A DNA stretch of 64,000 bases from Blautia sp. AF19-10LB (GCF_003461245.1 NZ_QTWS01000012.1:1-64000); one strand, 5' to 3'. Counted from the stretch's first letter, positions 7,389 through 17,138 are shown. Made by a program: numbers and translations. Notes: generated by a model from the sequence alone, not told the origin.

Positions 7389-9011
7389 ATGAATAAAGGA
7401 AGAAAAATACTCAAAAAAGCAGCCTCCGTTGCACTTGGTTCTTCTATGGTCCTGACAGGGGCAAGCATCGCATTTGCAGCAGGATCTTATCAGGAAACAG
7501 CCAAAACATCTCTTGATGCTATGGTATCTTCTGTCGCAGGTGCTGTTGATGATTATGCACAGAATATGGACAAGGCATTTGCTGGTTCCACCGGCAAGAT
7601 GACACTCACCGTGGAGGATACCGGAAAGGCAATCCTCGGAACACTTCTTGGTCAGGAAGACATGAGCTGGCTTCAGGATCTGACTATGGATATGAAAGTT
7701 TCTGTCAAGGACGGAACAGAGGCAATCGCTTCCACGATCCTTTTGAATGACCAGAAACTCTGTGATCTCAATATATACGAAGATCTGTCAGAGATGAAAC
7801 AATACATTCAGATCCCGGAAGTTTCTGATGCATATCTTGCACTGGATCCTGCTGGCAGTGCAGACGAGACAACGCAGGAATTTATGAAGGAATATATGAA
7901 TGCTTTATCTGATATCACCAGTGTAATACCAGATGGAAAGACGGTCAGCACACTTTTTGACCGCTATGGAAATCTTGTGATCGATAATATGGAAGAGGGA
8001 ACCGCGACAGAGGAGACACTTTCTGTAGAAGGAATCGGTGAGGACTGTACCGTATATGAAGGCGTTGTTACTGATGATTCCGCACGTTCCATGGTGGAAG
8101 AAATCCTCACAACTGCGAGAGATGATAAGGAGATCAAGGGACTCTTCGATCTCTGGAATCAGGGCGAAGATCAGTACGCATCTTATCAGTCTGGAATTGA
8201 TGATCTGCTGAATGATATCAAATCAGCAGAATCTGAGGACAGTGAAAGTACAGAAAGTTTTTCTGAGAAACTTTGGGTAAACAGTGAGAATAAAGTTGTA
8301 GGACGTGAGATTGGAATTTCTGACGGAACAGATTCTCAGCCGGTATTTTCACTCAAGACACCATCCAGTGACGGACAGACTGCACTTCTTCTGGAATTTG
8401 GAGCAGATGACAGTTATGTGACTGTTACCGGAACAGGTTCTTCCACTGACGGACTTTGGAACGGCGATTATATCCTGGCTGTGAACCATACAGAGGCAAT
8501 GGATATCGGTGTAACAGATCTGGAACTCAAACCGGAAAAAGCCGGCTATTATAATGGAACTTTTACAATTTCCTTCCCGGAGGCACAGACAGATGATGAA
8601 AATGCTGATGTCACCAGCATGCTGAATGGATTCAGTGCAGTGCTCAAGATGGATTCTGATGCCACAGCTGAAACCAGCAGTATGGAGCTTTCTGTACTGA
8701 CATCCGGTGTATCACTTGGAACACTTTCTATTACAGGTGGATATGGAGAAGGTGCAGAAATCCCGGATCTTGCAAATCCTGGAACTGTTTATGCAGTGGA
8801 TAATGAGGAAGAAATGACAGAATATGTCAAGAACGCAGACTGGAGTGTCATCACAGAAAACATGAAGACAGCAGGCGTTCCGGCAGACCTGGCAGATGGA
8901 TTTTTACAGATCCTGGAATCTTCCGTGGAAGAAACTTCCACAGAAGATGCAGAAGGATCCACAGATGAGACAACAGCACAGGAAACATCCGCAGAAGATG
9001 CGGCAGCATAA
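7389..9011 (+). CDS. Secreted protein of unknown function, 540 aa
   Basis: I do not recognise a characterised family. Residues 1-31 form a clear signal peptide: basic start, hydrophobic core around VALGSSMVLTGASIAFA, and AFA-A as the likely cleavage site. The mature part is acidic, rich in Ser, Thr, Asp and Glu, and has no lipobox or sortase motif. The last 30 residues are a low-complexity Ser/Thr/Glu tail. No transmembrane segment follows the signal, so it is probably released or loosely wall-associated. It stands alone with its own promoter and a terminator shared with the converging gene. AAGGGAAGAGG provides the binding site. Confidence 0.85.
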   Translation: MNKGRKILKKAASVALGSSMVLTGASIAFAAGSYQETAKTSLDAMVSSVAGAVDDYAQNMDKAFAGSTGKMTLTVEDTGKAILGTLLGQEDMSWLQDLTMDMKVSVKDGTEAIASTILLNDQKLCDLNIYEDLSEMKQYIQIPEVSDAYLALDPAGSADETTQEFMKEYMNALSDITSVIPDGKTVSTLFDRYGNLVIDNMEEGTATEETLSVEGIGEDCTVYEGVVTDDSARSMVEEILTTARDDKEIKGLFDLWNQGEDQYASYQSGIDDLLNDIKSAESEDSESTESFSEKLWVNSENKVVGREIGISDGTDSQPVFSLKTPSSDGQTALLLEFGADDSYVTVTGTGSSTDGLWNGDYILAVNHTEAMDIGVTDLELKPEKAGYYNGTFTISFPEAQTDDENADVTSMLNGFSAVLKMDSDATAETSSMELSVLTSGVSLGTLSITGGYGEGAEIPDLANPGTVYAVDNEEEMTEYVKNADWSVITENMKTAGVPADLADGFLQILESSVEETSTEDAEGSTDETTAQETSAEDAAA

Positions 9012-9036
9012 GAAAAGCAATAATTGATAAGAACCA

Positions 9037-9080
9037 AAAAGGAGGCTCTCAGGCGTGAACCCTGAGAACCTCCTCTTTTT
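9037..9080. terminator. Bidirectional terminator between converging genes
   Basis: AGGAGG-C-TCTCAGG (9040-9053) pairs with CCTGAGA-A-CCTCCT (9060-9074), followed by CTTTTT on the plus strand and TTTTTGG on the minus strand. It overlaps the stop codon of the minus-strand gene. Confidence 0.8.
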
Positions 9081-9738
9081 CTGCTGCTCTGGAAAGAGCG
9101 CGTTCCTCATTGACAAGGACGAGTGCGGTGCATACCGGGAGAAGTCCTGCCCATGCGCCTGCCAGATGGAATCTGGAGCAGAACAGGAAGCACACTGCAA
9201 CTCCGAAATGAAAGGAAAGAAGCACTTTTCCATAGAAGATACCTCTTCGGAGTGCTTCGGAATCTCTGCTGTAAAGGTACTCTGCAAATCCTGTCGTACA
9301 CTGACGGAGATTGTTGGTGGAGAAGATGCTGGAGCTGTTAAAACCATCGGCACCTTTGAAGGAACACCATTGAAATGCAGTAGCAAAAAAAATTGGATAC
9401 AGAGCAACAAACGGATCCATGTCCTGTGGAAGAAATGCCAGAAGAACAAAGGCAAGACCATCGATCAGGACACTGATAAATTTCAAGGTTGTCCGTTCCA
9501 TCTTATGTGAAAGGAATACGGTGGAGACCATCGCGAATATGTAGATCAGCAGTGCGGAGAAACGGAAAAAGATTTCGGCATCCGTACGTCCTACCAGATC
9601 CATCACAAAGGAGATCAGGTTTCCGGTCTGTGCAGATCCAAAAATATCACTGCGGTTAAAGATTGCATAACATCCCATAAAACCACCGATAAAAGTCACC
9701 GTCAGGTGAAGGCGGCGTTCAAGGACTGCTTTATCCAT
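9049..9738 (-). CDS. YoaK family membrane protein (DUF1275)
   Basis: A small integral membrane protein of the YoaK/DUF1275 family, function unknown. The family's N-terminal signature is visible: GGFMGCYAIFNRSDIFGSAQ followed by TGN, then several membrane segments over about 230 residues. The start at 9738 is favoured because AGG lies about 9 nt upstream; an ATG three codons earlier (9747) is too close to that site. It diverges from the LysR regulator gene at 9915, an arrangement that often marks a regulator and its target, so LysR control is plausible but inferred. Confidence 0.85.
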   Translation of the reverse strand: MDKAVLERRLHLTVTFIGGFMGCYAIFNRSDIFGSAQTGNLISFVMDLVGRTDAEIFFRFSALLIYIFAMVSTVFLSHKMERTTLKFISVLIDGLAFVLLAFLPQDMDPFVALYPIFFATAFQWCSFKGADGFNSSSIFSTNNLRQCTTGFAEYLYSRDSEALRRGIFYGKVLLSFHFGVAVCFLFCSRFHLAGAWAGLLPVCTALVLVNEERALSRAAEKEEVLRVHA

Positions 9739-9793
9739 GTATATCATTCCTATCTTTCTGATTTTGAGCTTATTATAGTATCAAAATATTATA

Positions 9794-9822
9794 TTGTAAA
9801 TTCGATATTTTATCTATATAAT
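9794..9822 (+). promoter_or_regulatory. Promoter of the LysR regulator gene
   Basis: TTGTAA at 9794-9799 and TATAAT at 9817-9822, spacer 17 bp. This lies in the divergent space between the yoaK-like and lysR genes, where LysR proteins commonly bind. Confidence 0.65.
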
Positions 9823-9838
9823 ATAAACAGAATTTATA

Positions 9839-9870
9839 GGTTGCTGTGAATGGAGTGAACAGTAATATTA
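9839..9870 (+). repeat. Copy of a short dispersed hairpin motif
   Basis: GTTGCTGT...ACAGTAAT with GAGTGAAC before the right arm; similar to 25792-25822 and 47006-47029. Confidence 0.35.
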
Positions 9871-9914
9871 TAGGTTGAACAAATACATAAGAAGACATCA
9901 CAGAAGGAGGAACC

Positions 9915-10829
9915 ATGAATTACCAGGACATCAAGACATTTCTTACGATCGTATCCAGCTCATCTTTATCCAAAGCAGCGGAGGTGCTGTTTGTATCACA
10001 GCCGGCACTCAGCCATCGCCTGTCTGCACTGGAAGAAGAACTGGGAACAGAACTGATCATCCGTAAAAAAGGTTCTCGCACACTGGAGCTTACCGATGCA
10101 GGACAGCGTTTTGTCCCGCTTGCGCGTAAGTGGGAGCAGTTGTGGCTGGAGACAAGCAAGATCCAGTACGAGAAGCCACAGGACATTCTTCGGATCGCAA
10201 ATGTAGACAGTCTGAATTTTTATTTCATGCCGCAGGTCATCGGCAGTTTCTTGGAGAAACACAAGAGATGCAGTTTTCATATTGATACCATGCGGTCAAA
10301 TGTGTCCTACAAGGCGGTCGAAAACAAAGAAGTCGACATGGGACTGATCACCAATCCGCATTTTTTCAAAAAAGTGCAGACGGTGCCGCTTTTTGAAGAA
10401 AAACTGGTCCTGGTCTGCAGCAAAGATACCGCGTATGAGGATGGAATCCTGCCTTCCCGTCTGAAAAGCGAGGATGAGATCTACATTCCATGGAGTGATT
10501 CTTTTATCATGTGGCACGATTACTGGTTTGGAAATAATTCCGAAGTAAAAGTATCACTCGACAATATGGCACTTCTGCGCCAGCTCCTCGATCTCGAAAA
10601 AACATGGGCGATCATGCCGGCAACAATAGGAAAGAAACTCTCTCAGGAGGGGGAATGCCGCATTGTAGCACTGGAGAATGGTCCGGAATACCGTACCTGC
10701 TATGCGATCATGGGAGACCGGCGGAATGCAGCTCCTCTGGTGATGGATTTCCTGCAGGAACTTCTCGACACAGTAAAAGGAATCCCGGAGATCAGAGTGC
10801 TCACGGAATATATCCGTCAGGCACCCTGA
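9915..10829 (+). CDS. LysR family transcriptional regulator
   Basis: A 304-residue DNA-binding regulator. Residues 1-60 form the winged helix-turn-helix, with the typical SSSLSKAAEVLFVSQPALSH stretch and LEEELGTELI after it; residues 90-295 form the substrate-binding-like effector domain. Length is typical. The gene has a good binding site (GAAGGAGGAACC) and its own promoter. It faces away from the YoaK-family gene, which is the natural candidate target. The inducer is unknown. Confidence 0.93.
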   Translation: MNYQDIKTFLTIVSSSSLSKAAEVLFVSQPALSHRLSALEEELGTELIIRKKGSRTLELTDAGQRFVPLARKWEQLWLETSKIQYEKPQDILRIANVDSLNFYFMPQVIGSFLEKHKRCSFHIDTMRSNVSYKAVENKEVDMGLITNPHFFKKVQTVPLFEEKLVLVCSKDTAYEDGILPSRLKSEDEIYIPWSDSFIMWHDYWFGNNSEVKVSLDNMALLRQLLDLEKTWAIMPATIGKKLSQEGECRIVALENGPEYRTCYAIMGDRRNAAPLVMDFLQELLDTVKGIPEIRVLTEYIRQAP

Positions 10830-10850
10830 ATCTCCGGGATTCCCGGGTTT
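10781..10850 (+). terminator. Possible terminator spanning the lysR stop codon
   Basis: A perfect 12-bp inverted repeat: AATCCCGGAGAT at 10781-10792 and ATCTCCGGGATT at 10830-10841, followed by CCCGGGTTTTG. The loop holds the last codons of lysR. Confidence 0.4.
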
Positions 10851-10874
10851 TGATGAGGTTACTGCAGGTAGTAT

Positions 10875-12245
10875 CTATTCTTCTTCATCATAACTGTAAT
10901 CATAAGAATCATCTTCGTCGTAATCGCTGTAGGAATCATCATAAGAATCGTCATAGGAATCATCATAATACGAGTCATCATAGGAATCGGATCCTTCATC
11001 ATAGCTGGAATCGTCGTAAGAATCCTCTGAGGAATCTTCATTGTCTTCTTCCGAAGAATCCGAACTGTCAGAAGATGATGTCGCGTCGCCGGTGATCATG
11101 GCAGTGCGCTCCTGGATCTTACTGAGGATACGTGTGGCTTCATCTCCCTCGGCAGGAGTTGGCTGATAGTTGTTATAGTCAGAATCAGAGGAGATCGAGC
11201 ATGGGATGATGTTTGTTATATTGTTTGCTTTTACTCCATCCTGATCTACGGTGAAAGTCTGCTGGAAGATCATAGTATCCATATCGCTTGGATACTGGTT
11301 TCCGCCAAAGCAGAAGTTTCCGAGGCTGTAGACGATGTTTTTGCCCTTGTATTCTTCGATTCCCTGGAGAACATGCGGGTGATGGCCGCATACCAGATCC
11401 GCTCCTTCGTCGATTGCAAGGTGCGCAAGTGTAGTCTGGTTGCTGTCCGGGACTTCTTCTTTTTCATTGCCCCAGTGGAAGATCACGATCGTGATCTGCG
11501 CGCCGTCTGCTTTTACCTTGGCGATGTTCTGCTTGAGCTGTTCTTCACGGCCGAGGTGATCCTTGAGCTCGTAGATTCCTACAAGTCCGATCTTGATCCC
11601 CTTCACTTCCGTTACAACAGTCTTATCATAACCAAAATTCAGGATACCGGCATTGTCAAGTGCCTGAATGGTGTCGGTATAGCTCTGATCGCCATAATCA
11701 TGACTGTGGTTGTTGGCAGTGTTGACTGCTTCGACGGAACCGGCAGTGAGGATACTGGTATACTCGGCAGGAGCTTTGAAAGCATATTCCTTGTCCTCGC
11801 GCTCATCAGAATCAGTGAGAGTTCCTTCAAAGTTGGCGATCGTCAGATCATCTGCGGAAAAAATGCTCTTCACATTGGAGAAGAAATAATCTGCTCCGTA
11901 ATTTTCGTAATAAGCATTAAGACTGGTATCGTAGTCAAAGTTTTCATCTGTACCGAGCGTACAGTCACCTACGACACTGACGGTCAGGGATACCGGAGCC
12001 ATGGTCGGTGTTGGTGTGAGGTCTGCATCTGAGGCAGAAGTCTCATCCTGTGATTTCGCTGAAGCGTTTGTTTTAACGGTACCATTTTTGCGTGCAGAAC
12101 AGCCACGGACCAGGATGATAAGAAGCAGCAGGATAAGAACGGCACCGCAGCCTATGAGAAGACGTTCAGTGAGCTGCTGCCTTCTGCGGTAGTAGCGGGA
12201 TTTTCTGTACGCACGTTTTTTGTGTTTTTTCTTTTTTGGCGGCAT
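10875..12245 (-). CDS. CapA family protein with acidic Ser/Tyr tail
   Basis: A 456-residue membrane-anchored protein of the CapA (poly-gamma-glutamate synthesis, metallophosphatase-fold) family. Residues 1-25 are strongly basic (PPKKKKHKKRAYRK), about 30-47 form one membrane span, and a Thr/Ser/Pro linker leads to the CapA domain around residues 85-370. Family motifs are visible: VVGDCTLG, NFEGTLTD, NTANNHSHDYG, VIFHWGNE, GADLVCGHHPHVLQGIE and NIVYSLGNFCFGG. After about residue 395 comes a low-complexity tail of Asp, Ser and Tyr repeats such as DDSYDDSYDDSY. CapA homologues in non-capsulated clostridia have unclear roles. Start has AAGGAG upstream. Confidence 0.88.
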   Translation of the reverse strand: MPPKKKKHKKRAYRKSRYYRRRQQLTERLLIGCGAVLILLLLIILVRGCSARKNGTVKTNASAKSQDETSASDADLTPTPTMAPVSLTVSVVGDCTLGTDENFDYDTSLNAYYENYGADYFFSNVKSIFSADDLTIANFEGTLTDSDEREDKEYAFKAPAEYTSILTAGSVEAVNTANNHSHDYGDQSYTDTIQALDNAGILNFGYDKTVVTEVKGIKIGLVGIYELKDHLGREEQLKQNIAKVKADGAQITIVIFHWGNEKEEVPDSNQTTLAHLAIDEGADLVCGHHPHVLQGIEEYKGKNIVYSLGNFCFGGNQYPSDMDTMIFQQTFTVDQDGVKANNITNIIPCSISSDSDYNNYQPTPAEGDEATRILSKIQERTAMITGDATSSSDSSDSSEEDNEDSSEDSYDDSSYDEGSDSYDDSYYDDSYDDSYDDSYSDYDEDDSYDYSYDEEE

Positions 12246-12318
12246 GGGAAACTCCTTGTTTTATGTATTTTTTTGTTTATAAAAAGTATAGGGAATTTTA
12301 TACAATTCGTCAATATGT

Positions 12319-12346
12319 TTGCAGTTTTTGATTTTTTTTGTATAAT
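12319..12346 (+). promoter_or_regulatory. Promoter of nfo
   Basis: TTGCAG at 12319-12324 and TATAAT at 12341-12346 with a 16-bp spacer, about 50 nt before the start codon. Confidence 0.6.
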
Positions 12347-12398
12347 CAAAGGATAGAAGCGGAACGGTCCGCAGATGCTAAGAAAAAAGGAGATTTTT

Positions 12399-13250
12399 AT
12401 GAGTACAGCAAAAAGTCCATTATATATTGGAAACCACACAACTTCATCCAAAGGCTATACCAGGATGGCACGCCAGATGATCGCAAACGGGGGAAATACG
12501 TTTGCATTTTTTACCAGAAATCCGAGAGGCGGACGGGCGAAGGAGATCGATCCGGAGGATGTGCGTAAATTTCTGGAACTGACAGAAGAATATAAATTTG
12601 GGAAGATCGTAGCACACGCACCATATACACTGAATGCATGTGCGGCAAAGGAAAATATCCGGGAATTTGCCAGGGAAACGATGGCAGATGACCTGAAGCG
12701 TATGGAATGGACACCGGGAAATTATTATAATTTTCATCCGGGAAGCCATGTAGGACAGGGAGCAGAAGCAGGAGTCCGCATGATCGCGGAAATGCTGAAT
12801 GAGGTACTGACCGAAGACCAGACCACAACGGTGCTTCTTGAAACGATGTCCGGCAAAGGGACGGAGATGGGAAGAAATTTCGAAGAACTCCGTCAGATCC
12901 TCGACCTGGTAGAAAAGAAGGACAAGATGGGAATTTGTCTGGATACCTGCCATGTCTGGGATGGAGGCTATGACATCGTGAATGATTTCGATGGTGTCCT
13001 TGAAGAATTTGACCGGATCATCGGGCTTGAGAAATTAAAAGCCATTCATTTAAATGACAGCCTGAACGATCTTGGCAGCCACAAAGACCGCCATGCAAGG
13101 ATCGGCGAGGGCCGGATCGGGCTGGAAGCACTGGTAAGGGTGATCCGTTATCCGCGCCTGGAGGGAATTCCGTTTATTCTGGAAACGCCGAATGATGATG
13201 AAGGGTGGGCGGCAGAGATTCGGATGCTGAGAGAAGCATACGAGAAATAA
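12399..13250 (+). CDS. nfo: Deoxyribonuclease IV (AP endonuclease)
   Basis: Cleaves 5' of abasic sites in base excision repair, using three zinc ions. The 283-residue protein carries the AP-endonuclease-2 signatures: [35 protein letters not shown] and [20 protein letters not shown], which hold the His, Glu and Asp metal ligands. The start at 12399 follows AAAAAGGAGATTTTT; a longer frame from 12375 would put the binding site inside the coding region. Length matches the family. It is a single gene, followed by about 100 bases with no gene. Confidence 0.95.
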   Translation: MSTAKSPLYIGNHTTSSKGYTRMARQMIANGGNTFAFFTRNPRGGRAKEIDPEDVRKFLELTEEYKFGKIVAHAPYTLNACAAKENIREFARETMADDLKRMEWTPGNYYNFHPGSHVGQGAEAGVRMIAEMLNEVLTEDQTTTVLLETMSGKGTEMGRNFEELRQILDLVEKKDKMGICLDTCHVWDGGYDIVNDFDGVLEEFDRIIGLEKLKAIHLNDSLNDLGSHKDRHARIGEGRIGLEALVRVIRYPRLEGIPFILETPNDDEGWAAEIRMLREAYEK

Positions 13251-13354
13251 ATGGACGCGCGACAAGTGCTTCCATGATTGTGTGATATAGAAAATGGAAA
13301 GCACTTTGCACCTTCCAGAAGAAATTAAAGTGTTGTCAGGAATGGACAATAAGA

Positions 13355-14344
13355 TTAAATATGCACTTCGTTTCTGAGTTCCTGCCCTGTGCGAAAAGCC
13401 TCAGCATTCTCAAGTGTCGTCTCAGCGATATTGGTAAGCGCCTCCTCTGTAAAAAATCCCTGGTGGGAAGTGAGCGCAACGTTCGGGAAAGAGAGCAGTC
13501 TCTGCACGGTAGAGGTTTTGAGGATATGCTCGGACATATCTTCATAGACAAAATCAGACTCTTCTTCATAAACATCGAGCCCTACAGCGAAAAATTTGTG
13601 ATCCCGGATACCTGCGATCAGGTCTTCGGTGCAGATCAGGCCGCCGCGGGAGGTGTTTACGAGAATGACACCGTCTTTCATCCGGGAGAGGCTTTCCTTA
13701 TTGATCATATGGTAAGTGTCCGGCGTGAGCGGGCAGTGCAGGCTGATCAGGTCACTGGAAGAAAGAAGCGTTTCAAGAGAAACATAATTAAGATCTGTCT
13801 GCGTTTTGTCCGGATACAGGTCGTAGGCGAGCAGTTTCATGCCGAAGCCGCGGCAGATACGCGCCATGGCAAGCCCGATCTTGCCGGTTCCGACGATCCC
13901 GGCTGTTTTTTTATACAGGTTTACTCCCATGAGACCATTGAGGGAAAAATTGTTTTCGCGGCATTTGATATAAGCTTTGTGGGTATGACGGTTGGCAGTG
14001 AGGACGAGAGCCATCGCAAGCTCGGCGACTGCTTCCGGAGAATAACCGGGAACGCGGAGGACTTTGATGTCACATTCAGCAGCAGTTTTGAGATCTACAT
14101 TATTATAACCGGCACAGCGCATCAGGATCAGACGGATACCCTGATGTGCGAGCTCTTCGATCACTTCTGTTCCAAGGTCTGCGTTTACAAAAGCGCAGAT
14201 CCCATCGTAACCGGCGGCGAGGGAAACAGTCTCTGCGTAGAGATTTGCTTCAATAAAGGTAATGTCGATATCAGGATGCTCCGGTTTCAGTTTATCAAAA
14301 AATCTCTGGTCATAATCTCTTGCACCATAAAATAATATTTTCAT
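13355..14344 (-). CDS. D-2-hydroxyacid dehydrogenase (D-lactate dehydrogenase type)
   Basis: NAD-dependent oxidoreductase that most likely interconverts pyruvate and D-lactate. The 329-residue length and the features follow the LdhA group: NAD-binding GTGKIGLAMARICRGFG, VNTSRGGLI with the substrate-binding arginine region, DVYEEESDFVYEDMS, and FPNVALTSHQGFFTEEAL with the catalytic His. The start at 14344 has GGGAG 9 nt upstream; the frame extends further to 14455 but that part looks non-coding. It sits alone. Related family members act on other 2-keto acids, so the exact substrate is an inference. Confidence 0.88.
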   Translation of the reverse strand: MKILFYGARDYDQRFFDKLKPEHPDIDITFIEANLYAETVSLAAGYDGICAFVNADLGTEVIEELAHQGIRLILMRCAGYNNVDLKTAAECDIKVLRVPGYSPEAVAELAMALVLTANRHTHKAYIKCRENNFSLNGLMGVNLYKKTAGIVGTGKIGLAMARICRGFGMKLLAYDLYPDKTQTDLNYVSLETLLSSSDLISLHCPLTPDTYHMINKESLSRMKDGVILVNTSRGGLICTEDLIAGIRDHKFFAVGLDVYEEESDFVYEDMSEHILKTSTVQRLLSFPNVALTSHQGFFTEEALTNIAETTLENAEAFRTGQELRNEVHI

Positions 14345-14436
14345 CGTGTACACTCCCTTGTCTTGATTTTCATTTTCCATCTCAGACTTAGAATGCCCTG
14401 AGAGAAAAAAGAGTATGCACGGAAAGATACAGAAAC

Positions 14437-14484
14437 AAAAAACTGCTGTCTGCATGAAAATAGATCATGGAAACAGCAGTTTTT
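14437..14484 (-). terminator. Terminator of the tyrA-aroA transcript
   Basis: AAAACTGCTGT pairs with ACAGCAGTTTTT across a 23-nt loop. On the minus strand the stem is followed by TTTTTTG, right after the aroA stop. Confidence 0.7.
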
Positions 14485-14516
14485 ATTATAGAATCGTTTT
14501 AATTGTGTGCAGGTAT

Positions 14517-15803
14517 TTATTTTTGTCTACTTGAATCTAAGCTATAAAGATCATGATAGAATTCCGGATAGGAGATATTAACGCATTCTCCATTCAGGAT
14601 ATCCACGGTGCCATCACAGATCGTTCCTGCCACAGCAAAAGACATGGCAATGCGGTGGTCGAGATGGGAGTCGATCACTGCACCGTGAAGCGGTTTGCCG
14701 CCGTGAATGATCATGCCGTCATCTGTGCCCTCGATATCAGCACCCATGCGAGTGAGATTGTCAACCATAACTGCGATACGGTCAGATTCTTTGACTTTGA
14801 GTTCCTGTGCATCGCGGATGATCGTGGTTCCCTCGGCAAAAGCAGCCATAACTGCGATCATCGGGATCTCATCGATCAGGGTCGGGATGATGCCGCCCTC
14901 GATGACAGTTCCCTTAAGAGAGCTGGTGCGGATCAGAAGATCAGCTGTCGGCTCTCCCTCAGTGCTTTCGTTCAGAAGAGTGATATCAGCGCCCATATCC
15001 ATGCAGACCTTGAGGATTCCGGCACGGGTCGGGTTGATCCCTACATTCTTAAGAAGGATCTCACTTCCAGGGGTCAGAAGTCCGGCTGCGATAAAGTAAG
15101 CGGCAGAAGAGATATCACCAGGAACCTGGACTTCTCTTCCCTCAAGGACCGGTTCCGGCTTGATGGAAGCGGTCGTTCCCTCGGAGGTGATATCAGCACC
15201 GAAATAATTCAGCATGATCTCTGTATGGTTACGGGAAAGAAATGGCTCTGTTACGCTGGTGATCCCGTCCGCATACATACCGGCAAGCAGAACGCAGGAT
15301 TTGACCTGTGCAGAAGCAACCGGTGAATCGTAATGAGTGGCGTGAAGCGGCTTTCCGTGGATGATAAGTGGTGCACATCCATTGTCCAGCTTACTTGTGA
15401 TATCAGCGCCCATGGAAGTAAGAGGAGTCATGATACGCTTCATCGGGCGGGTGCGGATCGAATCGTCTCCGTCAAGTTCAGAAGTAAATTTCTGTCCGGC
15501 AAGGATTCCTGAGATCAGACGGGTCGTGGTTCCGCTGTTGCCGACATCAAGGATACCTGTCGGTGCACTGAGTCCGTGAAGACCTTTGCCGTGTACAAGG
15601 ATCTTGTCGCCGTTCCGGTCAATATCGATCCCCATTTTGCGGAAGCAGGAGATCGTCGAGAGACAGTCAGCACCCTCGAGAAAATGCGTGATCCTGGTGG
15701 TGCCATTGGCGAGTGAGCCAAACATGACTGCACGGTGTGAGATGGATTTATCGCCCGGAACTGTAAGAGTTCCTCTTAAATTGGTTTGTTTTTTGATTTC
15801 CAT
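14517..15803 (-). CDS. aroA: 3-phosphoshikimate 1-carboxyvinyltransferase (EPSP synthase)
   Basis: Sixth step of the shikimate pathway: joins PEP with shikimate-3-phosphate. The 428-residue protein shows the family signatures GDKSISHRAVM near residue 20, GNSGTTTRL near 88 and ELKVKESDRIAVM near 345, with the normal two-domain length. It lies 15 nt after tyrA in the same direction, TAGGAGTAGAA serving as binding site, so tyrosine branch and common pathway genes are co-transcribed. A terminator follows directly. Confidence 0.97.
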   Translation of the reverse strand: MEIKKQTNLRGTLTVPGDKSISHRAVMFGSLANGTTRITHFLEGADCLSTISCFRKMGIDIDRNGDKILVHGKGLHGLSAPTGILDVGNSGTTTRLISGILAGQKFTSELDGDDSIRTRPMKRIMTPLTSMGADITSKLDNGCAPLIIHGKPLHATHYDSPVASAQVKSCVLLAGMYADGITSVTEPFLSRNHTEIMLNYFGADITSEGTTASIKPEPVLEGREVQVPGDISSAAYFIAAGLLTPGSEILLKNVGINPTRAGILKVCMDMGADITLLNESTEGEPTADLLIRTSSLKGTVIEGGIIPTLIDEIPMIAVMAAFAEGTTIIRDAQELKVKESDRIAVMVDNLTRMGADIEGTDDGMIIHGGKPLHGAVIDSHLDHRIAMSFAVAGTICDGTVDILNGECVNISYPEFYHDLYSLDSSRQK

Positions 15804-15818
15804 TATTTTATTCTACTC

Positions 15819-16910
15819 CTACCGTTCGTATACGATGTAATTACGTTTCTTAAGAAGGGCAGTTCCGCGCTTCATCGCATCTTCCTCATAGAATTCGATC
15901 TTCAGGACACCTTGCTCAAATTCACGGTTGTGGATGATGCCGATGTTCTTGATACTGATCCCTTCCATAGCAAGAATTGTGGCAATTGTGGCAATTCCAC
16001 CAGCTTCATCAACAATATCAATATACAGGACATAAGTCTTGTTGATAAGTCCGGAAGAAGTGGTGTCGATGGAGTCGCGGTAATCTCTGGAGTTGGCGAA
16101 CATATCATAGAGGGTTTCTGCCTCAAGATTGTCAACAGAGCAGCGTGCCTGGATCAGCATCTTGATGTATTCGTCCAGCACATGAGAGATGTTCTCATGG
16201 TTTTCGAGGCAGATCTGCTCCCACATGACAGGGGAGGAGGATGCGATACGTGTGATATCGCGGAAACCGCCTGCTGCGATCGTCTTCATGTATTCAGCAT
16301 CGTTATCCAGCTCTCTGACGAGATTTACCAGAGTGGAAGCAATGATATGCGGAAGATGGCTGACGCCGGCTGTGATAAAATCGTGTTCCTCACAGGTAAG
16401 GACCATCGGGATCGAACCAAGAGAATCGATCAGTTCAGAAAACTCGGTGATTTTTTCAAGAGGAACCTGTCCGCCCGGAGTCAGGATATAGTAAGCATTC
16501 TCAAGCAGATGGTCGGATGAATATTCAAATCCGGAACGCTCAGAACCAGCCATAGGATGTCCACCGATAAAGCAGTATTCCATGCCGAGTTCCTCGACTG
16601 CTTTGTGGATCGGTCCTTTGACGCTTCCTGCGTCTGTAATGATACATCCTTCCTTGATGACATCCTTGAGATATCTGAGATATTCAATATTATACTCTAC
16701 CGGAGCGCAGAGAAAAATATAATCACACATGGCATAACGGTCATCCCGTTCTTCCAGTGTGGCGTCAATAGCACCGCAGTTCAGTGCGGCAGCCAGAGTT
16801 TCTTTGTGTTTCGCATATGCGAGAATGTGATAATCCGGGTGAAACTTGCGGATCGTTTTGGCAATAGATCCTCCGATCAGGCCGAGCCCGATAAAACCTA
16901 TGGTTTTCAT
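15819..16910 (-). CDS. tyrA: Prephenate dehydrogenase with C-terminal ACT domain
   Basis: Oxidative decarboxylation of prephenate to 4-hydroxyphenylpyruvate in tyrosine synthesis. Residues 1-30 give the NAD-binding fold (GLGLIGGS at 8-15); FIGGHPMAGSERSGFEYS and GVSHLPH hold substrate-site residues. The last 75 residues (YVLYIDIVDEAGGIATIATI onward) form an ACT domain, expected to bind tyrosine for feedback control. Total 363 residues is normal for the Firmicute type. It is the first gene of a tyrA-aroA operon. Confidence 0.96.
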   Translation of the reverse strand: MKTIGFIGLGLIGGSIAKTIRKFHPDYHILAYAKHKETLAAALNCGAIDATLEERDDRYAMCDYIFLCAPVEYNIEYLRYLKDVIKEGCIITDAGSVKGPIHKAVEELGMEYCFIGGHPMAGSERSGFEYSSDHLLENAYYILTPGGQVPLEKITEFSELIDSLGSIPMVLTCEEHDFITAGVSHLPHIIASTLVNLVRELDNDAEYMKTIAAGGFRDITRIASSSPVMWEQICLENHENISHVLDEYIKMLIQARCSVDNLEAETLYDMFANSRDYRDSIDTTSSGLINKTYVLYIDIVDEAGGIATIATILAMEGISIKNIGIIHNREFEQGVLKIEFYEEDAMKRGTALLKKRNYIVYER

Positions 16911-17075
16911 GATGTCTGTGTCCTTTCCAGTTACTACTTATCTATTAGTAGACAAAACTATGGTTCTATTTTAAAAGATACGAGGAAAAATGTCAAACAT
17001 AGGTACAAAATAGGTGAATTCGATGAATAATTGCAAAAACAGCTCAAAAAAAGTTGTTAAAATTATATAAAATAC

Positions 17076-17104
17076 TTGAAAAGTTGAAAGAATTTTAGTA
17101 AAAT
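17076..17104 (+). promoter_or_regulatory. Promoter of the EF-G paralogue gene
   Basis: TTGAAA at 17076-17081 and TAAAAT at 17099-17104, spacer 17 bp, about 35 nt before the start. The rest of 16911-17075 is an AT-rich divergent spacer. Confidence 0.7.
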
Positions 17105-17138
17105 ATGGACATATCAGACAAACAGGGAGGTATTACAT

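Noticed and set aside
10604..11095. 163-codon plus-strand ORF rich in His and Asn
   Set aside because: It is the complement of the CapA Asp/Ser/Tyr tail plus another frame of lysR.
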